Assembly (NCBI RefSeq): GCF_015160855.1
Contig: NZ_CP063373.1
Coordinates: forward strand, 6,696,001-6,760,000
From: Streptomyces ferrugineus
Lineage (GTDB): Bacteria; Actinomycetota; Actinomycetes; Streptomycetales; Streptomycetaceae
Direction: 5' to 3'
DNA: 64,000 nt
Below are positions 1-7,349 of this stretch, one piece after another. A model generated the notes under the pieces. The model had not been told where the DNA came from. It worked only from the letters and a program-made list of their open reading frames with translations, and made no database searches. The position numbers and the translations under genes are program-made. Every line of letters starts with the position of its first letter. Within the stretch, counting starts at the first letter, position 1.

Positions 1-1478
1 AGCCGGTCGCGGTCGCCGGCGCGCAGCACCTTGCAGCCGCCGACCGGGAACTCCTCGTCGGGGCCGTAGATCACCGGGCCGGCGCCGCGCGAGGTGCGCA
101 GATAGCGGATGCCGTCCAGTCCCGCCATGGCGGCGACGAGCCGCGCGGTCTGGTTGGCGTCGCACGGGTACAGCACGGTCGAGCCGTGCACGGCCCGCAT
201 CATCGCCAGGTCCTCCAGGCCCATCTGGCTGGGCCCGTCCTGACCGATGGCGACGCCGGCGTGCGAGCCGACGAGGTTGACGCCGACGCCGCTGACGGAC
301 GCCATGCGCACGAAGTCGTGGGCGCGGGTGAGGAAGGCGGCGAAGGTGGAGGCGTACGGCACCCAGCCGCGGGTCGCCAGCCCCACGGCCGCGGCCACCA
401 TCTGCTGCTCGGCGATGTAGCACTCGAAGAACCGCTCGGGGTGTTCCTTGGCGAAGAACTCCGCGCGTGTGGAGTCGCTGACCTCGCCGTCGAGGGCGAC
501 GACGTCGCCGCGCCCGGTGCCGAGGGCGGCGAGCGCCTTGCCGTAGGCGTCGCGGGTGGCGACGTCGTCCCCTCCCTTCTCCCACCGCGGGAGCTCGAAC
601 TGTCCGGCGCGCACGGCGTGCAGCATGCGCGTCGCCGGCGGCTCGTGCACCCGCACGCGCACATCGCGCGGTCCGCCGAGTTCGGCGATGGCCTCGTCGG
701 CGTCGGGCAGCGGCTTGCCGTGCAGTCCCTCGCGGTCCTGGACGCTTTCGACGCCCTTGCCCTTGAGGGTGCGGGCGAGGACGACGGTGGGCTGTCCGGT
801 GGTGGACTCGGCCTCCCCGTACGCCCGGTCGACGGCGTCGACGTCATGGCCGTCGACCTCGACGGTGTGCCAGCCGAAGGCCTGGAAGCGGCGGGCGTAG
901 GCGTCTAGGTCGTGGCCGTGCCGGGTCGGGCCGCGCTGGCCCAGCCGGTTGACGTCCACGATGGCGGTGAGATTGTCCAGGTGCTCGTACGCCGCGTGCT
1001 CGGCGGCCTCCCACACGGAGCCCTCGGCGAGCTCGCTGTCCCCGCACAGCACCCACACGCGGTACCCGGTCCGCTCCAGCCGCTTCCCGGCCAGCGCGAT
1101 GCCGACGCCGATCGGCAGCCCCTGCCCGAGCGAGCCGGACGCGGTCTCCACCCATGGCACCCGGCGCGGGGTGGGGTGCCCTTCGAGCCGGCTGCCGACC
1201 TTGCGGAAGGTGAGCAGCTCGCCGTCGTCGATGGCGCCGACGGCCTTGTAGGCGGAGTACAGCAGGGGCGTGGCATGCCCCTTGGACAGGACGAACCGAT
1301 CGTTGCCCGGATGGGCGGGCCGCTCGAAGTCGTAGCGCAGATGCCGGGCGAGGAGTACGGCCATCAGATCCGCGGCGGACATCGACGACGTCGGATGCCC
1401 CGACCCCGCGGCGGCGGAGGCCCGCACGCTGTCCACGCGCAGCTGCTGGGCGAGCTCGGTCAGTTCGGCGGTGTTCAT
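1..1478 (-). CDS. tkt: Transketolase, 3' part missing (cut by window edge)
   Basis: A thiamine-diphosphate transketolase moving C2 units between sugar phosphates in the pentose phosphate pathway. About 492 codons are visible and the C-terminus lies beyond the left edge. Family motifs read in order: GHPTSSMSAADL near the N-terminus, SKGHATPLLYSAY, GSLGQGLPIGVG and GDSELAEGSVWEAAEHA (cofactor and metal region), then the pyrimidine-domain EQQMVAAAVGLA. The compact spacing and the GDSE variant of the usual GDG motif suit the short form common in actinobacteria and archaea. The ATG at 1478 overlaps the stop of the upstream flavoprotein as ATGA, so the two are translationally coupled. Family is certain; physiological role versus a second housekeeping transketolase is not. 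Confidence 0.93.
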   Translation of the reverse strand, partial: MNTAELTELAQQLRVDSVRASAAAGSGHPTSSMSAADLMAVLLARHLRYDFERPAHPGNDRFVLSKGHATPLLYSAYKAVGAIDDGELLTFRKVGSRLEGHPTPRRVPWVETASGSLGQGLPIGVGIALAGKRLERTGYRVWVLCGDSELAEGSVWEAAEHAAYEHLDNLTAIVDVNRLGQRGPTRHGHDLDAYARRFQAFGWHTVEVDGHDVDAVDRAYGEAESTTGQPTVVLARTLKGKGVESVQDREGLHGKPLPDADEAIAELGGPRDVRVRVHEPPATRMLHAVRAGQFELPRWEKGGDDVATRDAYGKALAALGTGRGDVVALDGEVSDSTRAEFFAKEHPERFFECYIAEQQMVAAAVGLATRGWVPYASTFAAFLTRAHDFVRMASVSGVGVNLVGSHAGVAIGQDGPSQMGLEDLAMMRAVHGSTVLYPCDANQTARLVAAMAGLDGIRYLRTSRGAGPVIYGPDEEFPVGGCKVLRAGDRDR

Positions 1479-2959
1479 GTGTCTCCTTCCGGGGAACCGG
1501 GGGACGGGGGCCGCTGCGGCTCGTGACCCGCCGGGAGGTCCGGCTGCTTCACGGGGCCGGGGGGTTCGGCGTGGGTGGCGGCGTCGGGGTCCTGGACGGG
1601 GTCGAGGGCTTCGGGGCCCTGGGCGGGTTCCCCGCCGGGCCGGTTCCGCTCGGGCCCGCCCGGCACCCGGGCCAGCTCCGGCGAATCCGTGTCCAGCGGC
1701 ACCGACCACGACCGTACGAGGCCCAACTGCACGGCCTGGCGGGGCAGTGCGGCGTCCAGGAGCCAGTCGGCGGCGACGCGGACGCGGTTGCCGGGCATCG
1801 CGGCGAGGTGGTAGCCCCGGGCGACCGCGCCCGCCGCCACGCCGGACAGATGGACGCCGAGGGGGTTGGCGGCCGCCTTGGCGCCGCCGAGGTCGACGAC
1901 GAAGCCCATGTCGCGGTGGCGGTGGACGCGGCGCTCGCCCAGGCCCAGGGACGCGGCGACGTTGTGGGCCACGGTCCTGCCCTGCCGCCAGGCGTGCTGG
2001 GCGGTCATCGGCGTGTACGCGCCGGGCTTGTCCAGGTCGGGCACGGCGGCCGCGTCGCCGGCGGCGAACAGTTCGGGCCGGCCCGGCACCCGGAGGTAGG
2101 GGTCGACGAGCAGCCGGCCCCGCTCCATCGGCAGTCCGAGGGACTCGGCGAGCGGATCGGGCCGTACGCCGACGCACCACACCAGCGTGCGGGTCTCGAC
2201 GAACTCGCCGTCGGTCAGCAGCACCCCGCGGCGCGTGGCCTCCTTCACGGAGGTCCCCATCCGCACCTCGACGCCGCGCTCGCGCAGCACCCGGTCGGCC
2301 GTGCGCGACAGCCTCTCGTCCAGCTCGGGCAGAACGCGCCCGGCGATGTCGAGCAGCAGCCAGCGCGGCCGCATCCCGGCCCGCAAGGGGTGCCTGCGCA
2401 CCTGGGAGTCGGTGAAGAGCTTGCCCTGCGCGGCGACCTCGGTTCCGGTGTAGCCGGCGCCGACCACGACGAACGTGCAGCGCGCCGCGCAGCTCCCGGG
2501 GTCGTCGGCCGCGGCGGCCAGCTCCATCTGCCGGGTGACCTGGTCACGCAGATACAGCGCCTCGGGCAGCCCGCGGAAGCCGTGCGCGTGCTCGGCGACG
2601 CCGGGGATGGGCAGCAGTCTGTTGACGCTGCCCGCGGCCAGGATCAGCCGGTCGAAGGACAGGGTCCCGGGGCCGCCCTCGGGGCCGGTGTAGTGCACGG
2701 TGTGCCCGTCGACGTCGATGGTTCCGGCCTCGCCCAGCACCAGCCGTACGTCCGGCAGGGTGCCGGAGAGCGAGACGGTCACCCGGCGCGGTTCCAGGAT
2801 GCCTGCGGCGACCTGGGGCAGCAGGGGCAGATACAGGAAGTAGTCGGTCGGGTTCAGCAGGGTGATCTCGGCCTTGCGCCGGGTGAGCCGGGACAGGGTT
2901 CGGGCCGCCCGGTACCCGGCGAATCCGGCTCCGACGATCACGATGCGGGGTCGACTCAC
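1475..2959 (-). CDS. NADH dehydrogenase-like FAD/NAD(P)-binding oxidoreductase (NDH-2 type)
   Basis: A 494-residue pyridine-nucleotide-disulfide-type flavoprotein. The FAD dinucleotide motif GAGFAG lies at the N-terminus (VIVGAGFAGYRAA), a second NAD(P)H motif GAGYTG lies mid-protein (VVVGAGYTGTEVAAQ), and LFAAGDAAAVPD is the usual FAD contact. This matches type II NADH:quinone dehydrogenases, which pass electrons to the quinone pool without pumping protons. The last roughly 75 residues are a proline- and glycine-rich, probably disordered tail beyond the usual domain. It overlaps the transketolase start by 4 bp, so the pair forms an operon. A ferredoxin or sulfide quinone reductase role cannot be excluded. 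Confidence 0.88.
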   Translation of the reverse strand: MSRPRIVIVGAGFAGYRAARTLSRLTRRKAEITLLNPTDYFLYLPLLPQVAAGILEPRRVTVSLSGTLPDVRLVLGEAGTIDVDGHTVHYTGPEGGPGTLSFDRLILAAGSVNRLLPIPGVAEHAHGFRGLPEALYLRDQVTRQMELAAAADDPGSCAARCTFVVVGAGYTGTEVAAQGKLFTDSQVRRHPLRAGMRPRWLLLDIAGRVLPELDERLSRTADRVLRERGVEVRMGTSVKEATRRGVLLTDGEFVETRTLVWCVGVRPDPLAESLGLPMERGRLLVDPYLRVPGRPELFAAGDAAAVPDLDKPGAYTPMTAQHAWRQGRTVAHNVAASLGLGERRVHRHRDMGFVVDLGGAKAAANPLGVHLSGVAAGAVARGYHLAAMPGNRVRVAADWLLDAALPRQAVQLGLVRSWSVPLDTDSPELARVPGGPERNRPGGEPAQGPEALDPVQDPDAATHAEPPGPVKQPDLPAGHEPQRPPSPGSPEGDT

Positions 2960-3147
2960 GGTGGGCCTCCGGCGCTGTCGCGTACCTCGGGAGCCTTCCG
3001 CGTCCCCCAGGTCAGGGCCGCCAAACGTGCGCCCGGGCGGCCTCGTCCTTCCGGCATGCCGGCCCGGCCGGCCCGGTTTCGTGCCGGGTCTGCGGGTACC
3101 CGGTCGGCGTGTATGCCTTGGCGAGCGACGAGTTCCCGGCCCTCATC

Positions 3148-4239
3148 ATGAAACTCCACCTGCCCGTGGTGTCCGTCTACACGGTGCCCACCGACGCCCC
3201 CGAGGCGGACGGCACCCTCGCCTGGAACTCCACGACCGTGGTGATCGCCGAGGTGACGGCGGGCGACGCGACCGGCACGGGCTGGACGTACGGCCCGGCG
3301 GCGGTCGGCGACTTCCTGCGTGACCGTCTCGCTCCGCTGGTCGAGGGCCGTGGCGCCCTGGACATCCCGGCCGCGCACGAAGCGATGTGCCGCGCGATCC
3401 GCAACGCCGGCCGGCCGGGGGTCGCCGCGTGCGCGATCTCGGCGCTGGACATCGCCCTGTGGGATCTCAAGGCCCGGATCCTGGAGCTGCCGCTGGCCCG
3501 GCTGCTGGGCGCCTGCCGCGAGCGCGTGCCCGTGTACGGCAGCGGTGGCTTCACCACGTACCACGACACCCATCTGGCCGCGCAGTTGAACGGCTGGGTG
3601 CACGGTCAGCACATCCCGCGCGTGAAGATCAAGATCGGCGAGGAGTGGGGCCGCGCGGTCGAGCGCGACGTGGCCCGGGTGCGGGCGGCGCGGGAAGTGA
3701 TCGGCCCCGAGGCCGAGTTGTACGTGGACGCCAACGGCGCCTACACCCGCAAGCAGGCGGTCCGGGTGGGCCACGCGCTCACCGAGTACGGCGTCGGCTG
3801 GTTCGAGGAGCCGGTGTCGTCGGACGACCTGACGGGGCTGCGTCTGGTGCGTGACACCCTGCCCTGCGATGTCGCGGCCGGTGAGTACGGCTACGACCTC
3901 CCGTACTTCGCCCGCATGATCGCCGCGGGCGCGGTCGACTGCCTCCAGATCGACGCCACCCGCTGCGGCGGCCTCACGGAGTTCCTGCGCGCCGCCGCCC
4001 TCGCCCAGGCGCACAACCTGGACGTCTCGGCCCACTGCGCCCCGCACGCCCACGCCGCCGCGTCCGCCGCGCTTCCCAACCTCCGGCACATCGAGTGGTT
4101 CCACGACCACGTCCGGATCGAGGACATGTTCTTCGCGGGAGCCCTGGACCCGACAGGCGGCACCATCGCCCCGACCCAGGGCCTCGGACACGGGCTGACG
4201 CTACGGGCGGAGGAAGTGGAGCAGTACCGGGTGGCATGA
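3148..4239 (+). CDS. Mandelate racemase-subgroup enolase superfamily enzyme
   Basis: A 363-residue enolase-superfamily protein with the full mandelate-racemase acid/base set: KIKIG (the KxK pair), the metal ligands in VDANGAY, WFEEP and AAGEYG, the Asp of QIDATRCGG, the His of HCAPHAH and the Glu of HIEWFHDH. Such enzymes abstract the alpha-proton of a carboxylate to racemise or dehydrate acid sugars; the substrate cannot be read from sequence. I start at ATG 3148 because homologues typically begin with MK followed by a beta strand; the in-frame ATG at 3109 would add 13 residues and neither start has a strong ribosome binding site. Its last 50 or so codons form the first copy of a 158-bp tandem duplication. 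Confidence 0.88.
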   Translation: MKLHLPVVSVYTVPTDAPEADGTLAWNSTTVVIAEVTAGDATGTGWTYGPAAVGDFLRDRLAPLVEGRGALDIPAAHEAMCRAIRNAGRPGVAACAISALDIALWDLKARILELPLARLLGACRERVPVYGSGGFTTYHDTHLAAQLNGWVHGQHIPRVKIKIGEEWGRAVERDVARVRAAREVIGPEAELYVDANGAYTRKQAVRVGHALTEYGVGWFEEPVSSDDLTGLRLVRDTLPCDVAAGEYGYDLPYFARMIAAGAVDCLQIDATRCGGLTEFLRAAALAQAHNLDVSAHCAPHAHAAASAALPNLRHIEWFHDHVRIEDMFFAGALDPTGGTIAPTQGLGHGLTLRAEEVEQYRVA

Positions 4240-4245
4240 CCCGCT
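4088..4245 (+). repeat. 158-bp tandem duplication, copy 1
   Basis: Copy 1 covers the last 50 codons of the enolase-superfamily gene, its TGA (4237-4239) and 6 bp beyond. It is followed immediately by copy 2 with no spacer. The two differ at only two positions (4202 A versus G in copy 2, and 4235 A versus G), so the duplication is recent. The gene itself is intact because its stop lies inside copy 1. Confidence 0.97.
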
Positions 4246-4403
4246 ACATCGAGTGGTTCCACGACCACGTCCGGATCGAGGACATGTTCTTCGCGGGAGC
4301 CCTGGACCCGACAGGCGGCACCATCGCCCCGACCCAGGGCCTCGGACACGGGCTGACGCTGCGGGCGGAGGAAGTGGAGCAGTACCGGGTGGCGTGACCC
4401 GCT
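4246..4403 (+). repeat. 158-bp tandem duplication, copy 2 (untranslated gene remnant)
   Basis: This second copy repeats the 3' end of the enolase-superfamily gene, stop included. 158 is not a multiple of three, so it lies out of frame with the main gene. It could only be translated from a start inside copy 1 in another frame, for which there is no ribosome binding site. It is best treated as a non-coding remnant. Confidence 0.95.
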
Positions 4404-4427
4404 GGGGCGTGGGCTGCGTCGGCGGAA

Positions 4428-5483
4428 TCAGCTCCGCGGCGCCCGGCCCCGTCGGCGCAGCCCGGCGGTCATGACGGCGCCCAGCCCTCCGGCCAGGACA
4501 CCGGCCCCGACCCGGGTGCGGTTGCGCGACACCCACTCCTGCGGGCCGCCGGCCACCGCCTCCTCGTCGAACCGCCCATGCGCCCCGAAGTCCCGCCCGT
4601 GCGGCCCGTCCGCCGGCGTCCACAGATTGCCCGGCCCGGCCGGCCCGGCCTCGCCCCCGTCCTGCTGGGCCTCGAACCCGGTCCGCGCCAGATAGCGGTC
4701 CAGCAGCCCGGGCGCGACCGCGTTGGCGAGCAGCGTCGCCACGGTGGCGCCGCCGACCCAGTACTCCCGCCGCCGCCCGTGCCCGGCCGCGTGCACGATC
4801 GCCCGTGCGGCCACCTCCGGCTGGAACACCGGCGGCACCGGCCGGGCGCGCCCCGGCAGCCGGTTCAGCACCCAGTCGAACTGCGGGGTGTTGACGGCCG
4901 GAAGCTGCACCATCGTCGTCCGCACCCGGCTCCCCTGGTGGAGCAGCTCGCACCGCAGGGACTCGTTGAACCCCTGAATGGCGTGCTTGGCCCCGCAGTA
5001 CGCCGACTGCAGCGGAATCCCCCGGTAGGCGAGCGCCGATCCGACCTGCACAACCGTGCCCCGGTCCCGCGGCAGCATGTGGCGCAGCGCGGCCCGGGTG
5101 CCGAACACATAGCCCAGGTACGTCACTTCGGTCACCCGCCGGAACTCGTCCGGGCTGATCTCGGTGAACGGCGCGTAGATCCCGGTGAAGGCGTTGTTGA
5201 CCCAGACGTCGATGCGCCCGAAGGCGTCGGCGACCTGCTGAGCCGCGTCGTCGACGGCCTTGGCGTCGGCCATGTCCACAGTGACGGCGAGTGCCTCACC
5301 GCCGGCCCGCTGCACCTCGTCCGCCGCCGCGGCGAGGCCCTCGCGCCCCCGGGCGAGCAGGGCGACCCGGTCGCCCCGGGCGGCGAAGGCGAGGGCCGCG
5401 GCCCGGCCCACGCCGCCGCTGGCCCCGGTCACCACGACGGCCCTGCCGTGCCCCGGCAGGGCCCTCTCCCACGACGTGCGCAT
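4428..5483 (-). CDS. SDR family oxidoreductase with C-terminal extension
   Basis: A 351-residue short-chain dehydrogenase/reductase. The NAD(P) glycine motif TGASGGVG sits near residue 20, the catalytic serine is in VQVGSALAYRG and the Tyr-x3-Lys pair is in SAYCGAKHA. A classical SDR is about 250 residues. The extra C-terminal 100 residues are Gly/Arg-rich and end in a short hydrophobic stretch plus basic tail (AGVLAGGLGAVMTAG then RRRGR), so the protein may sit at the membrane. It lies 6 bp downstream of the holin-X-type gene and is probably co-transcribed with it. The substrate is unknown. Confidence 0.88.
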   Translation of the reverse strand: MRTSWERALPGHGRAVVVTGASGGVGRAAALAFAARGDRVALLARGREGLAAAADEVQRAGGEALAVTVDMADAKAVDDAAQQVADAFGRIDVWVNNAFTGIYAPFTEISPDEFRRVTEVTYLGYVFGTRAALRHMLPRDRGTVVQVGSALAYRGIPLQSAYCGAKHAIQGFNESLRCELLHQGSRVRTTMVQLPAVNTPQFDWVLNRLPGRARPVPPVFQPEVAARAIVHAAGHGRRREYWVGGATVATLLANAVAPGLLDRYLARTGFEAQQDGGEAGPAGPGNLWTPADGPHGRDFGAHGRFDEEAVAGGPQEWVSRNRTRVGAGVLAGGLGAVMTAGLRRRGRAPRS

Positions 5484-5489
5484 GACGCG

Positions 5490-5972
5490 TCACGCCCGGT
5501 GGTGCGGCTGCTCGGGGTCGATGCGGTCCGGACGCGGCGCCGTCTGCTCCGCGGCATCCGTCGCCGGTGGCGTGGGCGGCACCGGCGGATACGGCATGCC
5601 GAGCCCGCTCGGCGGGGCTGCCGGCGCCGTGCCGCCGACGGGGTGTCCGGGCGCGGCGGCGGTCCCGGCGCGGTGCTCCGGCGCCGGCCGTGCCGCGCCA
5701 CGCAGCACGTACGCCAGTGCGCCGAGGATCACCGCGGTGATCAGCGCGGCGGCCCAGTCCGGCAGCCCGGCGGCGAGGCCGAGCCCCAGCGCCAGCGCGA
5801 GGGCAGCGCCCGCGTAGAGGGCGACGGCGCCTGACGCCGCGTAGAGCGTGGCCCGGCGGCGCTGCCTGCGCGTCTGCTCGCGCAGCTCGTCGCGTACGGT
5901 CTCGCGGGCCACCTGTGCCAGCTCGTCGACCAGTTCCCTGTCCAGATGCTCAAGATGATCCAAGCGGTCCAT
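5490..5972 (-). CDS. Putative actinobacterial holin-X-like membrane protein
   Basis: A 160-residue membrane protein: an acidic then basic N-terminal helix (residues about 1-45, with HLDRELVDELAQ and DELREQTRRQRRR), two adjacent hydrophobic segments (about 47-70 and 73-90), and a long Pro/Ala/Gly-rich C-terminal tail. This layout matches the actinobacterial holin-X or DUF1469-like phage-holin-superfamily proteins, which in Streptomyces are chromosomal and not tied to phage lysis. Start chosen at ATG 5972 (MDRLDHLEHL); a much longer in-frame extension upstream runs antisense to two other genes and is not credible. It lies 6 bp ahead of the SDR gene. Confidence 0.65.
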   Translation of the reverse strand: MDRLDHLEHLDRELVDELAQVARETVRDELREQTRRQRRRATLYAASGAVALYAGAALALALGLGLAAGLPDWAAALITAVILGALAYVLRGAARPAPEHRAGTAAAPGHPVGGTAPAAPPSGLGMPYPPVPPTPPATDAAEQTAPRPDRIDPEQPHHRA

Positions 5973-6086
5973 GGCGGCCGGGTACCCGTGCGGGCGTACG
6001 CATAACGCGGGCGCACGCATAACAGGGAGTGAGGGGATCACGTGAAACGATCTCCGTTCCCGGCCGTGCCCAACTAGGCTCTCCAC

Positions 6087-6434
6087 ATGGACATTCTGGG
6101 AGCCACGCTGCGCGTGTGCGTCGATGATCTGGAGGCCGCGGTCCCCTTCTACGAACGCCTTGCGGGCGGCACAGCTCTCCGCTTCGAACGCGGTGGCGTG
6201 CAGGTGGCCGCGGTCGGCTGCTTCCTGCTGATGAGCGGCCCCCAGGCCGAGCTGGAGGTGCTGCGCAAGGTGGCGGCGACCATCGCCGTCACGGACGTGG
6301 AGGAGGCCCACAAGGTGCTCAGCGAGATGGGGGCGCACATCGTCGCGGGGCCGCTCCCGACACCGGCGGGCCGCAATCTGATCGCGATGCACCCGGACGG
6401 GGCGATCTACGAGTACGTGGACCGTCAGGCCTGA
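6087..6434 (+). CDS. VOC superfamily (glyoxalase/bleomycin-resistance-like) protein
   Basis: A 115-residue vicinal-oxygen-chelate fold protein with two beta-alpha-beta3 halves: DILGATLRVCVDDLEAAVPFYERLAG at the N-terminus, and a second half ending in the typical strand NLIAMHPDGAIYEYVDRQ. Members include glyoxalases, ring-cleaving dioxygenases and antibiotic-sequestering proteins. Here nothing fixes the ligand, and few of the usual metal ligands are obvious, so a non-catalytic role is possible. It converges on the downstream acetyltransferase gene with a 10-bp overlap of 3' ends. Confidence 0.8.
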   Translation: MDILGATLRVCVDDLEAAVPFYERLAGGTALRFERGGVQVAAVGCFLLMSGPQAELEVLRKVAATIAVTDVEEAHKVLSEMGAHIVAGPLPTPAGRNLIAMHPDGAIYEYVDRQA

Positions 6435-6991
6435 GCCGGCGGAGCCGACCGCATCTCGGCGGTGATCGCCCACCGTTCGTGATCGCGCCAGGCCCCGTCG
6501 ATGAAGAGCATGCCCGGCGAGAACCCCTCCAGGCGGAATCCGCAGGCGCGGGCGAGGGCGATGGAGGCGGTGTTGGCCGGCTGGACGTTGATCTCCAGCC
6601 GGTGCAGCCGCATCGGCCCGAAGGCGTGGCCGACCACCAGGTCGAGGCCCTCCCGCATCAGTCCGCGCCCGGCCGCGTGCGCGAAGGCGCCGTATCCGAG
6701 GGCGCCGCTCTGGAACGCGCCCTCGACGATGTTGTTGATGTTGATGAACCCGGCGATGCCCCCGCCGTCCTCCTTCGCGCAGACCAGGAACCCCGCCTTG
6801 GTCGGGTCCTCGATCAGCCGCCCGGCGTAGGCGGCGTACGCGGCGGCGCTGTCCGGCGGGAAGAGCCACGGGTGGTGCAGTTCCTTGCTCGCGCGGGCAC
6901 CCGCGGTGAACTCGGCGGCGTCCTCGTAGGTGAAGTGACGTATGCCCACACGGGGGCCTTCGGTGAGGTAGCGGGACGCGAGGTGCGGCAT
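6425..6991 (-). CDS. GNAT family N-acetyltransferase (RimJ/RimL-like)
   Basis: A 188-residue GCN5-related acetyltransferase of the RimJ/RimL ribosomal-protein type. It starts with a strand RVGIRHFTYEDAAEFTAGA. IAGFININNIVEGAFQSGALGYGAFAHAAGRGLMREGL carries the acetyl-CoA pyrophosphate-binding loop and preceding strand, and LEINVQPANTASIALARACGFRLEGF is the highly typical C-terminal motif. It would transfer an acetyl group from acetyl-CoA to an amine, possibly a protein N-terminus. Its 3' end overlaps the convergent VOC gene by 10 bp. The acceptor substrate is unknown. Confidence 0.87.
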   Translation of the reverse strand: MPHLASRYLTEGPRVGIRHFTYEDAAEFTAGARASKELHHPWLFPPDSAAAYAAYAGRLIEDPTKAGFLVCAKEDGGGIAGFININNIVEGAFQSGALGYGAFAHAAGRGLMREGLDLVVGHAFGPMRLHRLEINVQPANTASIALARACGFRLEGFSPGMLFIDGAWRDHERWAITAEMRSAPPAQA

Positions 6992-7036
6992 CCCGCCAGC
7001 CTACGGCCCGCCGCAGCCGGCTCCACCGGACGGGCC

Positions 7037-7291
7037 CTAGCGGCGCCTGCCCATGAAGTACGCGCCGAACACCGCGCCGATCAGGCCCATGGCGAGCAGC
7101 GCCAGCCACAGGGGCATCGTCACCAGGGGGACCAGCAGCCGGATCTCGGTCTCGCCGGTGTTCTCGAAGATGAAGACCAGGGCGAGGACGGCGAGCACCA
7201 GCACGGTGACCCTGGCAGGGGTCATCGCCCCGGCCAGGCCACCGCGCCTCCCGCCGACCCTCGTGCCCTTCCGTGACGCCTTCGTGCTCAT
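7037..7291 (-). CDS. LapA/DUF1049-type small membrane protein
   Basis: An 84-residue protein with a basic N-terminus (about 25 residues), one hydrophobic segment RVTVLVLAVLALVFIFENTG, a short loop EIRLLVP and a second hydrophobic segment MPLWLALLAMGLIGAVFGAYF ending in GRRR. This FxxxN(T)xxxxxxxL(V)P layout is characteristic of the LapA domain (DUF1049), named from a lipopolysaccharide-assembly protein but widespread in Gram-positives without LPS, where its role is unknown. Start chosen at ATG 7291; an upstream in-frame start would add 12 residues with no family support. Confidence 0.75.
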   Translation of the reverse strand: MSTKASRKGTRVGGRRGGLAGAMTPARVTVLVLAVLALVFIFENTGETEIRLLVPLVTMPLWLALLAMGLIGAVFGAYFMGRRR

Positions 7292-7349
7292 ACCACCAAG
7301 GATGCTCCCGCGGACGCGATCACGCACGGTGAGCGGCCCGCCGGATCGT

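Noticed and set aside
4095..4397. 100-codon frame running from copy 1 into copy 2 of the duplication, ending with the repeated enzyme C-terminus
   Set aside because: It starts off-frame inside the intact gene with no ribosome binding site and cannot fold as the enzyme domain. It is a by-product of the duplication.
5490..7109. A 539-codon open frame on the minus strand covering the holin-X-like gene and extending through the VOC and GNAT genes
   Set aside because: Only its last 160 codons look like a protein (hydrophobic segments). The rest is Arg/Gly-rich antisense or off-frame reading of two well-supported genes, a usual effect of high GC.
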